From positions 62,001-126,000 of the forward strand of contig NZ_BOPH01000022.1 in assembly GCF_016863655.1 (NCBI RefSeq): a stretch of 64,000 nt of DNA, given 5' to 3'. The notes beneath the pieces were generated by a model. The model saw only the letters and a list, made by a program, of their open reading frames with translations, did not search any database and had not been told where the DNA came from. The position numbers and the translations under genes are program-made. Below, piece by piece: positions 33,965 through 42,827 of this stretch. Source of the DNA: Virgisporangium ochraceum. Its GTDB lineage: Bacteria > Actinomycetota > Actinomycetes > Mycobacteriales > Micromonosporaceae. How positions within the stretch are numbered: the stretch's first letter is position 1; every line of letters begins with the position of its first letter.

Positions 33965-34854
33965 CGCGGCGTCGGTCGGCGGGACGAGCGTGGCGGTGTC
34001 CTCAGTGGACGGCCGGCCCGGAACACCGCCAGCGGCGGGCCGTCGACCAGGTCGGCCAGCCGGGCCGCGGTGTGCGGGCAGTCGAGCAACTGGCTCAACG
34101 GGTGCACCGCGACGCCGTGCCGGCCCAGCGCGAGCCAGGTGCGCATGAGCCGCCGGCCGGCGTCCACCGGGTCGGCGGGGTCGCCGGTCAGCACGAACAC
34201 GGTGTCCTCCGGCGACACCGGTGACGCGCCAGCGAGCAGCGACGGCAGCCCCAGCCGCCGCCCGACCGCGTAGACGCGCGGGCTCAACGCCACCCGCAGC
34301 CCGACCGCCTCCATTGTGGACAGTGCCAGCGCCCGGTCGGTCAGGCCGTCCTCCGCGTAGCGCGGATGCCGCGGCGTGAGCCGGAGCCACTCGCGCAGCT
34401 CCGCGGTGACCGGCGTCGAGCCGAACATCCAGCGGTCGGCGACCGGCAGCAGCGCCGCCACGTCGGCGGCGGGGACCCGCACCAGTCCCGGCTCCAGCGC
34501 GACCCCGGGCAGCGGTCCGGGCGCGTAGCGGCCGCGGGCGCAGCGCCGCTCCTCGACGTCGGTCACCGTGAACGGGGTGTCGTACCGGTCGGCGGCCGGC
34601 ATCAGGCGCAGGTGCCCGGCCGTCACGCGCAGGCCGGTGTCGGCGGCCACGATCAGGCACGTCTCGACAAACGTGCCCAGCCCGAGGAACAGGTCGCGGC
34701 GCGTCGGGTCGGACACCGGCAACGCGCGGGACGGGTCCCAGCCGATGTCGACGTGGTCGGCGCCGTACGTGAGCGTCCACGGCTGCGTGTTGTGGGCGCT
34801 GGGAGCCCGCTGCACCACCGGCTCCAGCTCGCGGAACGCCTCCGGCCAGCTCAC
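33961..34854 (-). CDS. Acg-like nitroreductase-family protein
   Basis: A 297-residue protein of the nitroreductase superfamily, closest in look to mycobacterial Acg/Rv2032-like FMN proteins: an N-terminal RAPSAHNTQPWTL (the SxxNxQPW flavin-binding signature), a long middle, and the C-terminal YGHRVAV-type region GRHGVAVHPLSQLLDCP. Acg proteins may sequester FMN rather than catalyse nitro reduction. The GTG at 34854 starts right before SWPEAF; upstream residues of the longer frame are low-complexity. It follows the GNAT gene by 70 nt on the same strand and could be the last gene of the ligase-GNAT operon. Confidence 0.82.
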   Translation of the reverse strand: MSWPEAFRELEPVVQRAPSAHNTQPWTLTYGADHVDIGWDPSRALPVSDPTRRDLFLGLGTFVETCLIVAADTGLRVTAGHLRLMPAADRYDTPFTVTDVEERRCARGRYAPGPLPGVALEPGLVRVPAADVAALLPVADRWMFGSTPVTAELREWLRLTPRHPRYAEDGLTDRALALSTMEAVGLRVALSPRVYAVGRRLGLPSLLAGASPVSPEDTVFVLTGDPADPVDAGRRLMRTWLALGRHGVAVHPLSQLLDCPHTAARLADLVDGPPLAVFRAGRPLRTPPRSSRRPTPR

Positions 34855-34924
34855 GACATCACCTCGCTCCGCTCGGCGATGCGTTCGCCACCACTGAGTT
34901 GACTGTTCGCTCGCCAAGGCTCGC

Positions 34925-35986
34925 TCACGGCGTCTCATAGAAGGTGTAGCCGTGCAACGGTCGGCCGCCCATGCGGCGGTACTGCGCGGCCGACGCGTGG
35001 TTGCCGCGTTCGACGAACGTGCTGCGCAGCGACCGGTACCCGCCGGCGCGCAGGTTGCGGTGCAGCTCCCGCGACAGCAGCGTCAGGTACCCGTTGCCCT
35101 GCTCCGCCGGCACCGTCCCCTTGATGACGAGCACCGCGTCGCGCCGGTACCGGCGACGGGTGAGCAGCAACCGCAACCGGTGCACCGGCCCGAGGCGGCC
35201 GGAGAACCGCATGAGGAACTCCGAGATGTCGGGCACCGCCACGACGAACGCGACCGGCCGACCCGCCTTCTCCAGCCACAGCAGCAGGCTCTCGTCGAGC
35301 AGGTACGCCAGCCCGTCGGTCTGCCCGGCCAGCTCGTCGGCGGAGATCTCGGTGTAGTAGCCGAGCCCCGCGAAGCTGGCGTTGAGCAGCTCCCGCAGGA
35401 TCGGCAGCTGCCCGTCGAACCGGCGTCGCGACCCGTGGCGGATCACCAGCTCCTCGCGCGCGATCCGGCTGTCGTCGAAGGAGAACGCCACCGGCGCGGA
35501 CACGTCGCAGATCCACGTGTCGGCCTCGAACCGCCGCCGCAGCCCGTACTCCTCATACCGCGCCGCGTAGTAGGCCGGGTTCCACGCCGAGTCGACGAAG
35601 CCACGCTCGCCGAACCCGTCGGTGATCACGCCGCCGGTCTCGTTGGGCAGCAACGCGACCGGGCCGAACAGTCGGCGGCCACCGGCGGCCGCGGTGTCGA
35701 GCAGGGCCTCGACGACCGCGGGGTCGTCGACGAACTCGGTGAGGCCGAACAGCTGCCGCGGACCGAGCTTCGCGTCGATCCGCGCGTCCCGGTGGACGGT
35801 CGTGCGCCCCACCACGACGCCGGCACCGTCGCGCACCACGTACATGTCGACGCCGGAGCGGTACCAACGGTCGATCGTCGGGCGGGGCGTGGGTACGTAG
35901 CGGTCACGCGGGTGCAGGCGCACCGGCAGGTCGCGGAACTGGCCCAGGGAGGCCCTGTCGGCCACCTTCGACACCACGAGACTCAT
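34925..35986 (-). CDS. YghO-like acyltransferase, GNAT fold
   Basis: A 353-residue protein similar in layout to E. coli YghO: an N-terminal region with FRDLPVRLHPRDRYVPTPRP and DRDARIDAKLGP-like elements, a central GLGYYTEISADEL, and a C-terminal GNAT half with VIKGTVPAEQGNGYLTLLSR and VERGNHASAAQYRRMGGRPL, where the acetyl/acyl-CoA loop should be. Function of YghO-type proteins is not established; N-acylation of an amine or lipid is likely by fold. The ATG overlaps the stop of the DUF4188-like gene by 4 nt, so it is translationally coupled within a three- to four-gene operon headed by the adenylate-forming ligase. Confidence 0.8.
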   Translation of the reverse strand: MSLVVSKVADRASLGQFRDLPVRLHPRDRYVPTPRPTIDRWYRSGVDMYVVRDGAGVVVGRTTVHRDARIDAKLGPRQLFGLTEFVDDPAVVEALLDTAAAGGRRLFGPVALLPNETGGVITDGFGERGFVDSAWNPAYYAARYEEYGLRRRFEADTWICDVSAPVAFSFDDSRIAREELVIRHGSRRRFDGQLPILRELLNASFAGLGYYTEISADELAGQTDGLAYLLDESLLLWLEKAGRPVAFVVAVPDISEFLMRFSGRLGPVHRLRLLLTRRRYRRDAVLVIKGTVPAEQGNGYLTLLSRELHRNLRAGGYRSLRSTFVERGNHASAAQYRRMGGRPLHGYTFYETP

Positions 35987-36429
35987 GACCTGTGCACCGC
36001 CGGGCCCTCGTGCTCCCTGGACAGTGGACCGAACCGCTCCGTGTGCGCCATCGAGTCGTCCTCCGCGCGCCACACGCCGTTGGTGTATCCGTGCGGGCCG
36101 GCGTCGAAGAAGCGGATGAAGCCACCCGTGGCGATCCTCGTGCCGTTGCCCGACACCCAGCACATCAGGTCGCGGTGGGCCGACGCGCGGGCGAAGCGCA
36201 GCAACGCGTCGCGGTCGTCGAACAGCGCGATCGTGCCGAGCGTGAACGGGAAGGTCCAGTACACCGTGTGCCAGCGGTAGCCGCGCATCCGCTTCAGCTG
36301 CCGCACCAGACGGATCCACCGCGGCAGCAACCGGAGCAGCGCCACCGGACCCGTGTACCTCGTGCCGCCCACGAACATCGACGTCGCCCGCCCCATCGGC
36401 GGCGCGTGGGTGAAGTCCTCCGTGCGCAT
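35983..36429 (-). CDS. DUF4188/monooxygenase-like small protein
   Basis: A 148-residue protein of alpha-beta-barrel size. YRWHTVYWTFPFTLGTIALF and HRDLMCWVSGNGTRIATGGF resemble DUF4188-type proteins, often labelled monooxygenase-like because of similarity to dimeric ferredoxin-like-fold enzymes. Cofactor residues cannot be identified. The start ATG touches the stop of the ligase gene (TGATG) and the end overlaps the acyltransferase start (ATGA), which makes it the middle member of a tightly coupled operon. Its role would be oxidation or stabilisation of the ligase/acyltransferase product, inferred only from context. Confidence 0.65.
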   Translation of the reverse strand: MRTEDFTHAPPMGRATSMFVGGTRYTGPVALLRLLPRWIRLVRQLKRMRGYRWHTVYWTFPFTLGTIALFDDRDALLRFARASAHRDLMCWVSGNGTRIATGGFIRFFDAGPHGYTNGVWRAEDDSMAHTERFGPLSREHEGPAVHRS

Positions 36430-37955
36430 CAGCGTGCTCCCGTCATCAGGTAGACGTTCTTGATCCGGCCGTCGGCACCCGCGAACGGCCCGTCGTCGTG
36501 GTCGAACACCCGCACCTCGACGCGGGCGGCCGACGGGTCCTCCTTCAGCGACTCCGCGAAATCGCGGCTCGCCGACGCGAGGTGGGCGACCACGCCGTCG
36601 GCGCACAGGCGCGCCAGGTCGCCCCGATCGACCCCGGCCCCGGGTCGCAGGCGCACGTTCACCACCGGACGCGACGACAGGTCGGCGTCCTCGACCACCT
36701 CCAGGCAGAACCCGGCGATCAGGTGCGCGTGCGGGTTCCCCTCGTACAGGCCGTACTCGACGTCCTGCGGGTAGATGTTGGCGCCCATGTACGACACCGT
36801 GCTGTCGCGGCGGCCGAACAGGAACAGGAACGGCAGGCGCATCCTGTCGGAGATCCAGGCCTGCAGCGCTTCCGGTCGAAGCGACGGCGGCAGGGCCGCG
36901 AGCACCTCGGGAAAGGACCACAGCCGCCCCTCGTCACCGATGTTGTAGCGCACCTTCGGCGCCATCACGGCGGTCGAGTTCACCGTGCAGACCACATCGT
37001 GGTCGGCGTTGGTCTCCAGGTAGGTCTCCAGCGGGTTGTACTGGAACACCATCGGCAGCCGGTGCTCGTCGGCGCCGAGCAGAGCCGACCGCAGCCCGGC
37101 GTCGGTGCGCAGACGGCGGCGCAGCCACACGCTGAGGTCGGTCTCCCCCGCCATCCCGATCGTCAGGTCGCTGGCGCCGTACCCGCTGCGCACCTTGGCG
37201 AAGCGCTCCTCCAGGTAGTCGCGCAGCGCCTCGGTCATGCCCTCGCCGCCGACCAGGCCGCTGATGCGGTAGTCGTGCCACGGAAAACCGCGCGCGTCGA
37301 GCGCGTCGCGCAGGTGCTTCAGGAACGGCGGGTACGCGGTCACGATGTACTCGAACCCGGGCCCGAAGTGCCGCAGGGTGTCGACGATCTTCGCGAGGTC
37401 GGGCCCGGTGTTCTTCACCATGGCCACCTTCGCCATCGCGATGCCGGTGTTGGTGCCGGTGGCCCACGCGCCCATCGAGTACGCGTTGATGACGAACCTC
37501 CGCCGCGACGGGAACACCAGCGTCGTGTAGCCGGCCAGGTTCTTGTGGACCGTGTTCAGCTCGCGCCGGCCGCGCACCCAGTTGAACGGCGTGCCCGACG
37601 AGCCCGACGACTCGTCGACGACGCTGCCGGTCACCTCGAACCGGCCGTGCCAGCACCGCTGCTCCTCCGGGTACGCCCTGACGTAGGTGTCCTTCGCCGT
37701 CTCCGGGTACGTCGACAGGTCGAAGTAGCGGAACGTCCAGCCGCGGCGGCGGAGGAAGTCGGCGTACGCGGGGACGTCGAGCGCGGCGAACTGGCACGTC
37801 ATGAACGCGTGCAGGCGGGCGAACCGGCCCATCCACGGCCGGTAGTTGCGGGCCATCGTCCGCCAGACAGCGGGATGCACCCGGTACAACGCGTACAGGG
37901 CGGTCAGCGCGACACTGGTCAGCCGCAGGGTCCACTGGCGAACGAAGCTCATCAC
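36429..37955 (-). CDS. Adenylate-forming ligase, PaaK/CapK-like
   Basis: A 508-residue member of the adenylate-forming superfamily close to phenylacetate-CoA ligase-like proteins. The phosphate-binding loop is DESSGSSGTPFNWVRG (about 115-130), then GYGASDLTIGMAGETDL and the adenosine-binding GRRDSTVSYMGANIYPQDVE. It should activate a carboxylic acid as acyl-AMP and pass it to CoA or an amine. An N-terminal hydrophobic stretch (LTSVALTALYALYRV) hints at membrane association. Start GTG 37955 is chosen because TACGGT is exactly 7 nt upstream (37963-37968); ATG 37952 is the next codon. It heads an operon with the DUF4188-like and GNAT genes. Confidence 0.85.
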   Translation of the reverse strand: MMSFVRQWTLRLTSVALTALYALYRVHPAVWRTMARNYRPWMGRFARLHAFMTCQFAALDVPAYADFLRRRGWTFRYFDLSTYPETAKDTYVRAYPEEQRCWHGRFEVTGSVVDESSGSSGTPFNWVRGRRELNTVHKNLAGYTTLVFPSRRRFVINAYSMGAWATGTNTGIAMAKVAMVKNTGPDLAKIVDTLRHFGPGFEYIVTAYPPFLKHLRDALDARGFPWHDYRISGLVGGEGMTEALRDYLEERFAKVRSGYGASDLTIGMAGETDLSVWLRRRLRTDAGLRSALLGADEHRLPMVFQYNPLETYLETNADHDVVCTVNSTAVMAPKVRYNIGDEGRLWSFPEVLAALPPSLRPEALQAWISDRMRLPFLFLFGRRDSTVSYMGANIYPQDVEYGLYEGNPHAHLIAGFCLEVVEDADLSSRPVVNVRLRPGAGVDRGDLARLCADGVVAHLASASRDFAESLKEDPSAARVEVRVFDHDDGPFAGADGRIKNVYLMTGAR

Positions 37956-38028
37956 CCTGTCGACCGTAGAAAAGCGCGGGCGCCGCCACCTCGGCCCGGC
38001 TACTCAACCCGGCCTAGGTAGCGGCGCT

Positions 38029-38074
38029 CGATCGTGGTGTTGTGAGCCGCTCGCGGATCACGACACCACGATCG
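38029..38074. repeat. REP-like palindrome, family B; possible terminator
   Basis: CGATCGTGGTGTTGTGA (38029-38045) pairs with the inverted copy at 38058-38074 (16 of 17) around a 12-nt loop. It lies between the stop of the ABC permease operon and the ligase operon, both reading leftward, so it may also terminate the ABC transcript. Arms are unrelated to the GATCTTGCA family. Confidence 0.65.
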
Positions 38075-38107
38075 CATCGCGTCAGCTACATCGCCGCCAG
38101 TAGCGCC

Positions 38108-40570
38108 TCACTCTTTGACTCCCATGTGCTCGATGGGTGACGCCCGCAACAGCCGGCCGATCGGGAGCACCGTGGTGAGCAGTGCCAGCAGCGCCGTGCC
38201 GCCGATCACCGTCGCCCAGCCCAGTGGGGGCACGTACGGCACCGGCTCACCGGTCACCGAGTTCACCACCATCGCGAGCGTCGCCAGCGCGATCGACGCG
38301 CCCGTCACGACCGCGACCCCCAGCAGCCCGGCCTGTTCGGCGTGGACCATCCGCTTCGCCTGGCCGCGGGTGACGCCCACCAGCCGCAGCACCGCCAGTT
38401 CCCGCCGCCGCCCGAGCGCCGCGATGACCATCGTGTTGGCGGCCGCCAGCGCGGCGTAGCCGACCATCACGGCGACGAGCAGCTTGTTCAGCCAGGCGCT
38501 GACCGCGAGGTCGTCGGCGAGCTGCCGGGTGAGGCTGTCCGTGGCGACGAGCGTGGTGCCCGGGAACCGCGCGGCGAGGTCGCCGGGATCGCCCCGGACG
38601 AGGATCTCGTCGTCCAGGTCGCGGGCGGTGTGACCGGCGACCGTGTCGCGGGTCAGCGTGACGTCGCCGAACCCGAGGCCGCGCTCGTAGACCGCCACCA
38701 GCCGCGGCGTCACGGGGGTGCCGTCGCCGAGCCAGAACTCCACGCGGTCGCCGACCTTCCAGCCGCTCGACGACGCGCGGATCGACGACGCCGCGACGGT
38801 GTCGGTGCCGCGCAGGTCGGCCAGGTCGCCGTCGGTCACCCGCAGGTCCATCGTGGACGCCAGGCCGACCGGATCGACCGCCTGCGCGCTGACCGTCTCC
38901 GCCGCGTCCAGGAACTTCACGACCACCGACGTGCGCCGCACCGACGTGGCGGCCTCGACCCCGGCGACCCGGCGGACCTCGTCCACTGTGGACGCCGGCA
39001 GTCCGCCCGGTGCCACGAGCGCGTGCTGGGCGAGCAGGCCGTCGCGGCTCTGCGCCACCGTCTGCCGCTCCAGGTTGTTCTGCAGGAACCACACCGAGCC
39101 ACCGAGCCCGACCGACAGCACCAGCGCGGTGAGCACGGCGGCCATGCCGCGCGCGTTCGCCTTCAGGTTGGCCGTCGCGAGGTAGCCGCTGGACCCCCAC
39201 ACCAGGCGCAGCACCGGTGCGAGCACGCGGGCGGCACCCCGGTTGATCCACGGCGCGAGGAGGCCGACGGCGGTCACGAACAGGTACAGCATGCCGATCG
39301 CCCCGGCGAGGGCCGCCTGTCCCCCGGCACCGAGCGTGAACGCGCCCGACGAACCGGCACCGGCCAGCGCCACGAGCCCGGACACGAGCCGCACCCGGCC
39401 ACTGCGCGGCGGCTCGACGGCGACCTCGCCGAGCGCCTCCACCGGCCGGATCGCGGTGACCCGGCGGGCGGCGACGAGCGCGGAGAGCACGGCGACGAGG
39501 GCCGTGCAGAACGCCGCCGCCGCGACCGCGACCGCGCCGTCGCTGAACGGGAAGCTCTCCGGCACGAAGCCCCGGTCGACGAGCTCGCGCCGCACCCAGC
39601 GGGTGGCGAGGAACCCGGCCGGCACGCCGACCGCCGCCGCGGCGAGGCTGACGAGCCCGGCCTCCACCATGATCATCTTGCGGACCTGGCCGGGGGTCGC
39701 GGCGACCGCCCGCAGCAGCGCCAGGTCGCGGCGGCGGTGCCGCACCGACAGGCCGACGGTCGCGGCGACGACGAACACGATCAGCAGCACGACGTAGCCA
39801 CCGAACGCGCCACCGGCCTGGATGAGCAGGTCCCGGGCGGCGAGCCCGTCGGACCCCTCGACCAGGCCGCGATCGGACCCGGTGTGTGCGGTCGCGCCGG
39901 CCGCGTCGGCCAGCCCGCGCACCGCGGCGAGCACGGCGCCGCGGTCGCCGCCCGGGTCGGCGATCACGCCGACGACGGAGACCCGGCCACCGGACAGGGC
40001 CGCGGCGTGGGTGTCGGTGAAGAACACCGCGGCCGCGGGGCCGTCGGCGACGCCGCTCACCCGGTACGTGCGCGCGGTTCCGGCGACGACGGCGTCGGCC
40101 CGCTGCCCGGGCGCGAGCCCGAGCCGCCGGTCGGCCACGATCTCGTCGTCGCCAGCCGGGGCGGCGCCGTCGACGAGCCGGTACGGCGCCAGGGACGCGG
40201 CGCCCCACCCGTGACCACCGACCACAGTGGACGACAGCATGACCGGGACGGTGGCGTCGGCCGCGACGGTCGCGACGCCCGGAACGGCGCGGAGCCGGCC
40301 GACCAGGTCGGCGGGCACGGTCCCGCCCTCCGGCAGCCGCACCGTCGACGTCTGGACCTCGCCGAACGTCCTGGTGGTCACCGTGAGGTCGCGATGCGCG
40401 ACCACGATGTCGGCGGCGGCGTAGCGCACCGGCGCCGGCTCGTACCGCAGTCCCGACTCGACGAGCGCGCCCATCGCCATCAGGATCATGACGCCCGTGG
40501 CGAGCGCGATCAGCGTGGCGACCGCCGACCCGGGGCGGTGCCGCAGCATCCGCAGTGCCAGCCGCGTCAT
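38108..40570 (-). CDS. FtsX/MacB-type ABC transporter permease
   Basis: An 820-residue permease with the duplicated FtsX arrangement: an N-terminal TM helix (MLRHRPGSAVATLIALATGV), a large extracytoplasmic domain, three helices near 260-370, three more near 400-470, a second extracytoplasmic domain and three C-terminal helices (VAVMVGYAALAAANTMVIAA and on). Such ten-helix proteins form Type VII ABC systems that export peptides or lipoproteins, or act as antimicrobial-peptide detoxifiers beside a two-component system. It overlaps the ATPase gene by 4 nt (ATGA). The nearby kinase/regulator pair and the operator upstream of the ATPase support a peptide-sensing resistance module. Confidence 0.92.
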   Translation of the reverse strand: MTRLALRMLRHRPGSAVATLIALATGVMILMAMGALVESGLRYEPAPVRYAAADIVVAHRDLTVTTRTFGEVQTSTVRLPEGGTVPADLVGRLRAVPGVATVAADATVPVMLSSTVVGGHGWGAASLAPYRLVDGAAPAGDDEIVADRRLGLAPGQRADAVVAGTARTYRVSGVADGPAAAVFFTDTHAAALSGGRVSVVGVIADPGGDRGAVLAAVRGLADAAGATAHTGSDRGLVEGSDGLAARDLLIQAGGAFGGYVVLLIVFVVAATVGLSVRHRRRDLALLRAVAATPGQVRKMIMVEAGLVSLAAAAVGVPAGFLATRWVRRELVDRGFVPESFPFSDGAVAVAAAAFCTALVAVLSALVAARRVTAIRPVEALGEVAVEPPRSGRVRLVSGLVALAGAGSSGAFTLGAGGQAALAGAIGMLYLFVTAVGLLAPWINRGAARVLAPVLRLVWGSSGYLATANLKANARGMAAVLTALVLSVGLGGSVWFLQNNLERQTVAQSRDGLLAQHALVAPGGLPASTVDEVRRVAGVEAATSVRRTSVVVKFLDAAETVSAQAVDPVGLASTMDLRVTDGDLADLRGTDTVAASSIRASSSGWKVGDRVEFWLGDGTPVTPRLVAVYERGLGFGDVTLTRDTVAGHTARDLDDEILVRGDPGDLAARFPGTTLVATDSLTRQLADDLAVSAWLNKLLVAVMVGYAALAAANTMVIAALGRRRELAVLRLVGVTRGQAKRMVHAEQAGLLGVAVVTGASIALATLAMVVNSVTGEPVPYVPPLGWATVIGGTALLALLTTVLPIGRLLRASPIEHMGVKE

Positions 40571-41334
40571 GACGCCACCACGCGACGGCGACCCAGCGAG
40601 GCCAGCTGCTCGGCGATCCGGTCGACGCCCGGCTGCGGAAGGTCGCGCACGATCCGGCCGTCGGCGAGCACGAGCACGCGGTCGGCGTACGAGGCGGCCA
40701 CCGGGTCGTGCGTCACCATCACGACCGTCTGGCGGCTCTCGTCGACCACCGCTCGCAGCAGGGTCAGCACGTCGGCCGCGGTCTCGGTGTCGAGCGCACC
40801 GGTCGGCTCGTCGCAGAAGATCACCTCGGGACGCGTCGCCAGCGCCCGGGCGATGGCGACCCGCTGCTGCTGCCCACCCGACAGCGCGGACGGCCGGTGG
40901 TGCAGGCGTTCCCGCAGTCCCACCCGCTCCACGACGTGGCCGAGCCAGGCGTGGTCCGGCTTCATGCCGGCCAGACGCAGCGGCAGCAGGATGTTCTCCT
41001 CGACCGTGAGCGCGTTGACGAGGTTGAACGCCTGGAAGACGAAGCCGATCCGGTCACGGCGCAGCTTCGTCAGCTTCGTCTCCGACATCCCGGTGAGGTC
41101 GGTCGCGCCGATCCACACCCGCCCGGACGTCGGGCGGTCCAGGCCGGCCGCGGTCTGCAGCAGCGTGCTCTTGCCGGAGCCGGACGGCCCCATCACCGCC
41201 GTGAACGTGCCGCGGTGGAACTGCACGTCGACCCCCGCGAGCGCGGCGACCGCCTGCGGCCCGGTGCCGTAGGTGCGGGTGAGCTGTTCGACGCGCACCG
41301 CCGCCTCGACGGTCTGTCCAACGTAGACGGACAT
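40567..41334 (-). CDS. ABC transporter ATP-binding protein, MacB/LolD type
   Basis: A 255-residue ATPase: Walker A GPSGSGKST, Q-loop VFQAFNLVNALTVEENI, signature LSGGQQQRVAIARAL, Walker B VIFCDEPTGALD and H-loop THD. All catalytic residues are intact. The pattern GALD and the size are those of the MacB/LolD/BceA branch. The ATG is preceded by GGAGA. Upstream, on the same strand, lie a CATAGCGT box and the 16-bp palindrome that recurs before the 64-aa gene at 44241, so its transcription is probably driven by the adjacent response regulator. Confidence 0.94.
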   Translation of the reverse strand: MSVYVGQTVEAAVRVEQLTRTYGTGPQAVAALAGVDVQFHRGTFTAVMGPSGSGKSTLLQTAAGLDRPTSGRVWIGATDLTGMSETKLTKLRRDRIGFVFQAFNLVNALTVEENILLPLRLAGMKPDHAWLGHVVERVGLRERLHHRPSALSGGQQQRVAIARALATRPEVIFCDEPTGALDTETAADVLTLLRAVVDESRQTVVMVTHDPVAASYADRVLVLADGRIVRDLPQPGVDRIAEQLASLGRRRVVAS

Positions 41335-41376
41335 CGGTTTCTCCGTTATCTCGCAAGGATTCTGCGTACACGGAGA

Positions 41377-41443
41377 ACGCTATGGCGACGCCGGTCGATG
41401 ATCGATCCAGCCTGTGGGCCGATCGTGGTACAGCAGGCTGTAC
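41377..41443 (-). promoter_or_regulatory. Response-regulator operator and promoter, copy 1 (faces the ABC operon)
   Basis: Palindrome GTACAGCAGGCTGTAC at 41428-41443 and, 43 nt downstream in the leftward direction, CATAGCGT (41384-41377 on this strand). The segment between shares CAGGCNGGATCG with the second copy. The transcript would have a leader of about 40 nt before the ATPase ATG. The palindrome touches the stop codon of the upstream gene. Confidence 0.78.
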
Positions 41444-42154
41444 TCAGTCGTCCGCGAAGCGGCGCTGCTCCTCGGCGTGGCGGTCGAGCGCCCCGAGGAC
41501 CACCGGCACCTCGGCGAACCGGACCCTCGCCCCGCTCACGAACGCCGCCACCTCCTCGTCGGAGTACACCATCCCGTGCTCGTCGAGGTCCGGGGGCTGC
41601 CAGGCGAGCCCGTGCGCGCGCAGGAAGGAGGAGACCGCGTACATGTCCCGGAGCTGGTCGGTGACCTCGTGCAGCGCGGACCGGTAGATTTCCGCGGCGA
41701 CCGGCGAGTCGCCGAACACGTCGGCGAACATGTCCTCCACCGTCGCCCGGCCGGCCGCGACCGCCCGGCCGACCGCGTCCCAGACCAGCTTCGAGACCAT
41801 GCAGTAGACGATCGGGCGGCCGTCCAACGCCAGCGCCGGGTACTCGTCGGACGAGTCGCAGAAGTTCCGTTCGAAGTAGGCGAGCACGCTCTCGATGTCG
41901 CGCGGCGGGGCGCCGAGATCCCGCTTGTAGTCGGGGTGGAACGTCATCCGGCCCTCGCGCGCCCGGTCGAGGACGTAGGCCATGATCAGCTCGGTGTTGC
42001 GGTCCTCGACGACGTTCTCGATGACGCCGTAGCCGTTGTACCCACCGGCGACGCCGAGGGTGACCGGACGGGAGCCGTCCAGCCCGACCATCACCGCGTC
42101 GGCGGTGAACAGGCTGATCCCGGTGATCGCGCACCGCGTGTCGTAGAGGCCCAT
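41444..42154 (-). CDS. Conserved hypothetical protein
   Basis: A 236-residue soluble protein I cannot assign. It begins MGLYDTRCAITGISLFTADA, with a CAITG segment recalling small zinc-less binding folds, then NGYGVIENVVEDRNTELIMA and a mostly helical C-terminus. No membrane segment, no catalytic pattern. TAGGGT lies six nt before the ATG (42161-42166, opposite strand), so it can be read as a leaderless message from the 16-bp gap after the response-regulator gene. Its position between the two-component genes and the ABC operon makes it a possible accessory protein of that system. Confidence 0.7.
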   Translation of the reverse strand: MGLYDTRCAITGISLFTADAVMVGLDGSRPVTLGVAGGYNGYGVIENVVEDRNTELIMAYVLDRAREGRMTFHPDYKRDLGAPPRDIESVLAYFERNFCDSSDEYPALALDGRPIVYCMVSKLVWDAVGRAVAAGRATVEDMFADVFGDSPVAAEIYRSALHEVTDQLRDMYAVSSFLRAHGLAWQPPDLDEHGMVYSDEEVAAFVSGARVRFAEVPVVLGALDRHAEEQRRFADD

Positions 42155-42170
42155 GCGCGCACCCTATCGG

Positions 42171-42827
42171 TCAGCGTCGCTGGGTGTCGTCGAGGTAGCG
42201 CAGCACCGCGGTGACCCGCCGGTCGGCCCGGTCGTCGGGAGCCAGGTCGAGCTTCGCGAAGATGCTGCGGATGTGCTTGTGCACGGCCCCCTCGGTGACG
42301 AACAGCCGCTCGGCGATCGCGGTGTTCCCCAGTCCCTCGGCCATCAGCGCGAGGACGTCGCGCTCGCGCGGGCTGAGCCGGCTCAGCGTGCTGTCGGGGC
42401 GGCTGCGGGCGAGCAGCTGGCCGACCACCTCCGGGTCGATGGCGGTGCCACCGTCGGCGACGCGGTGCAGCGCCTCGAGAAACTCCTCCACCCGGCCCAC
42501 GCGCTCCTTCAACAGGTAGCCCAGGCGCACCGCGCCGCCGGCCAGCAGGTCGGTGGCGAACGCCTGCTCCACGTACGCCGACAGCACCAGCACCGCCAGG
42601 TCCGGGTGCCGGCGGCGGGCCTCGACCGCGGCGACGATGCCCTCGTCGGTGTGCGTCGGTGGCATCCGGACGTCGACGATCGCCACGTCGGGCTCGTGAC
42701 CGTCCACAGCGGACAGGAACGCGTCCGGCCCGTCGGTCGTCGCCACCACGTCGAGCCCCTCGGCCCGCAGCAGCAGGGCCAGCCCTTCGCGCAGCAGCGC
42801 GTCGTCCTCGGCGATCACGATCCGCAC
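42171..42827 (-). CDS. NarL/LuxR-type response regulator
   Basis: A 218-residue response regulator. Receiver domain 1-120 with the acidic pair D8/D9, phosphoacceptor D52 (IVDVRMPP) and conserved K107 (LLKERV). C-terminal LuxR helix-turn-helix 151-193 (LSPRERDVLALMAEGLGNTA ... GAVHKHIRSIFAKL). The GTG start overlaps the end of the kinase gene by 13 nt. It presumably binds the GTACAGC-NN-GCTGTAC palindromes at 41428 and 44167, because the local arrangement places one before the ABC operon and one before the 64-aa gene just beyond the kinase. Confidence 0.94.
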   Translation of the reverse strand: MRIVIAEDDALLREGLALLLRAEGLDVVATTDGPDAFLSAVDGHEPDVAIVDVRMPPTHTDEGIVAAVEARRRHPDLAVLVLSAYVEQAFATDLLAGGAVRLGYLLKERVGRVEEFLEALHRVADGGTAIDPEVVGQLLARSRPDSTLSRLSPRERDVLALMAEGLGNTAIAERLFVTEGAVHKHIRSIFAKLDLAPDDRADRRVTAVLRYLDDTQRR

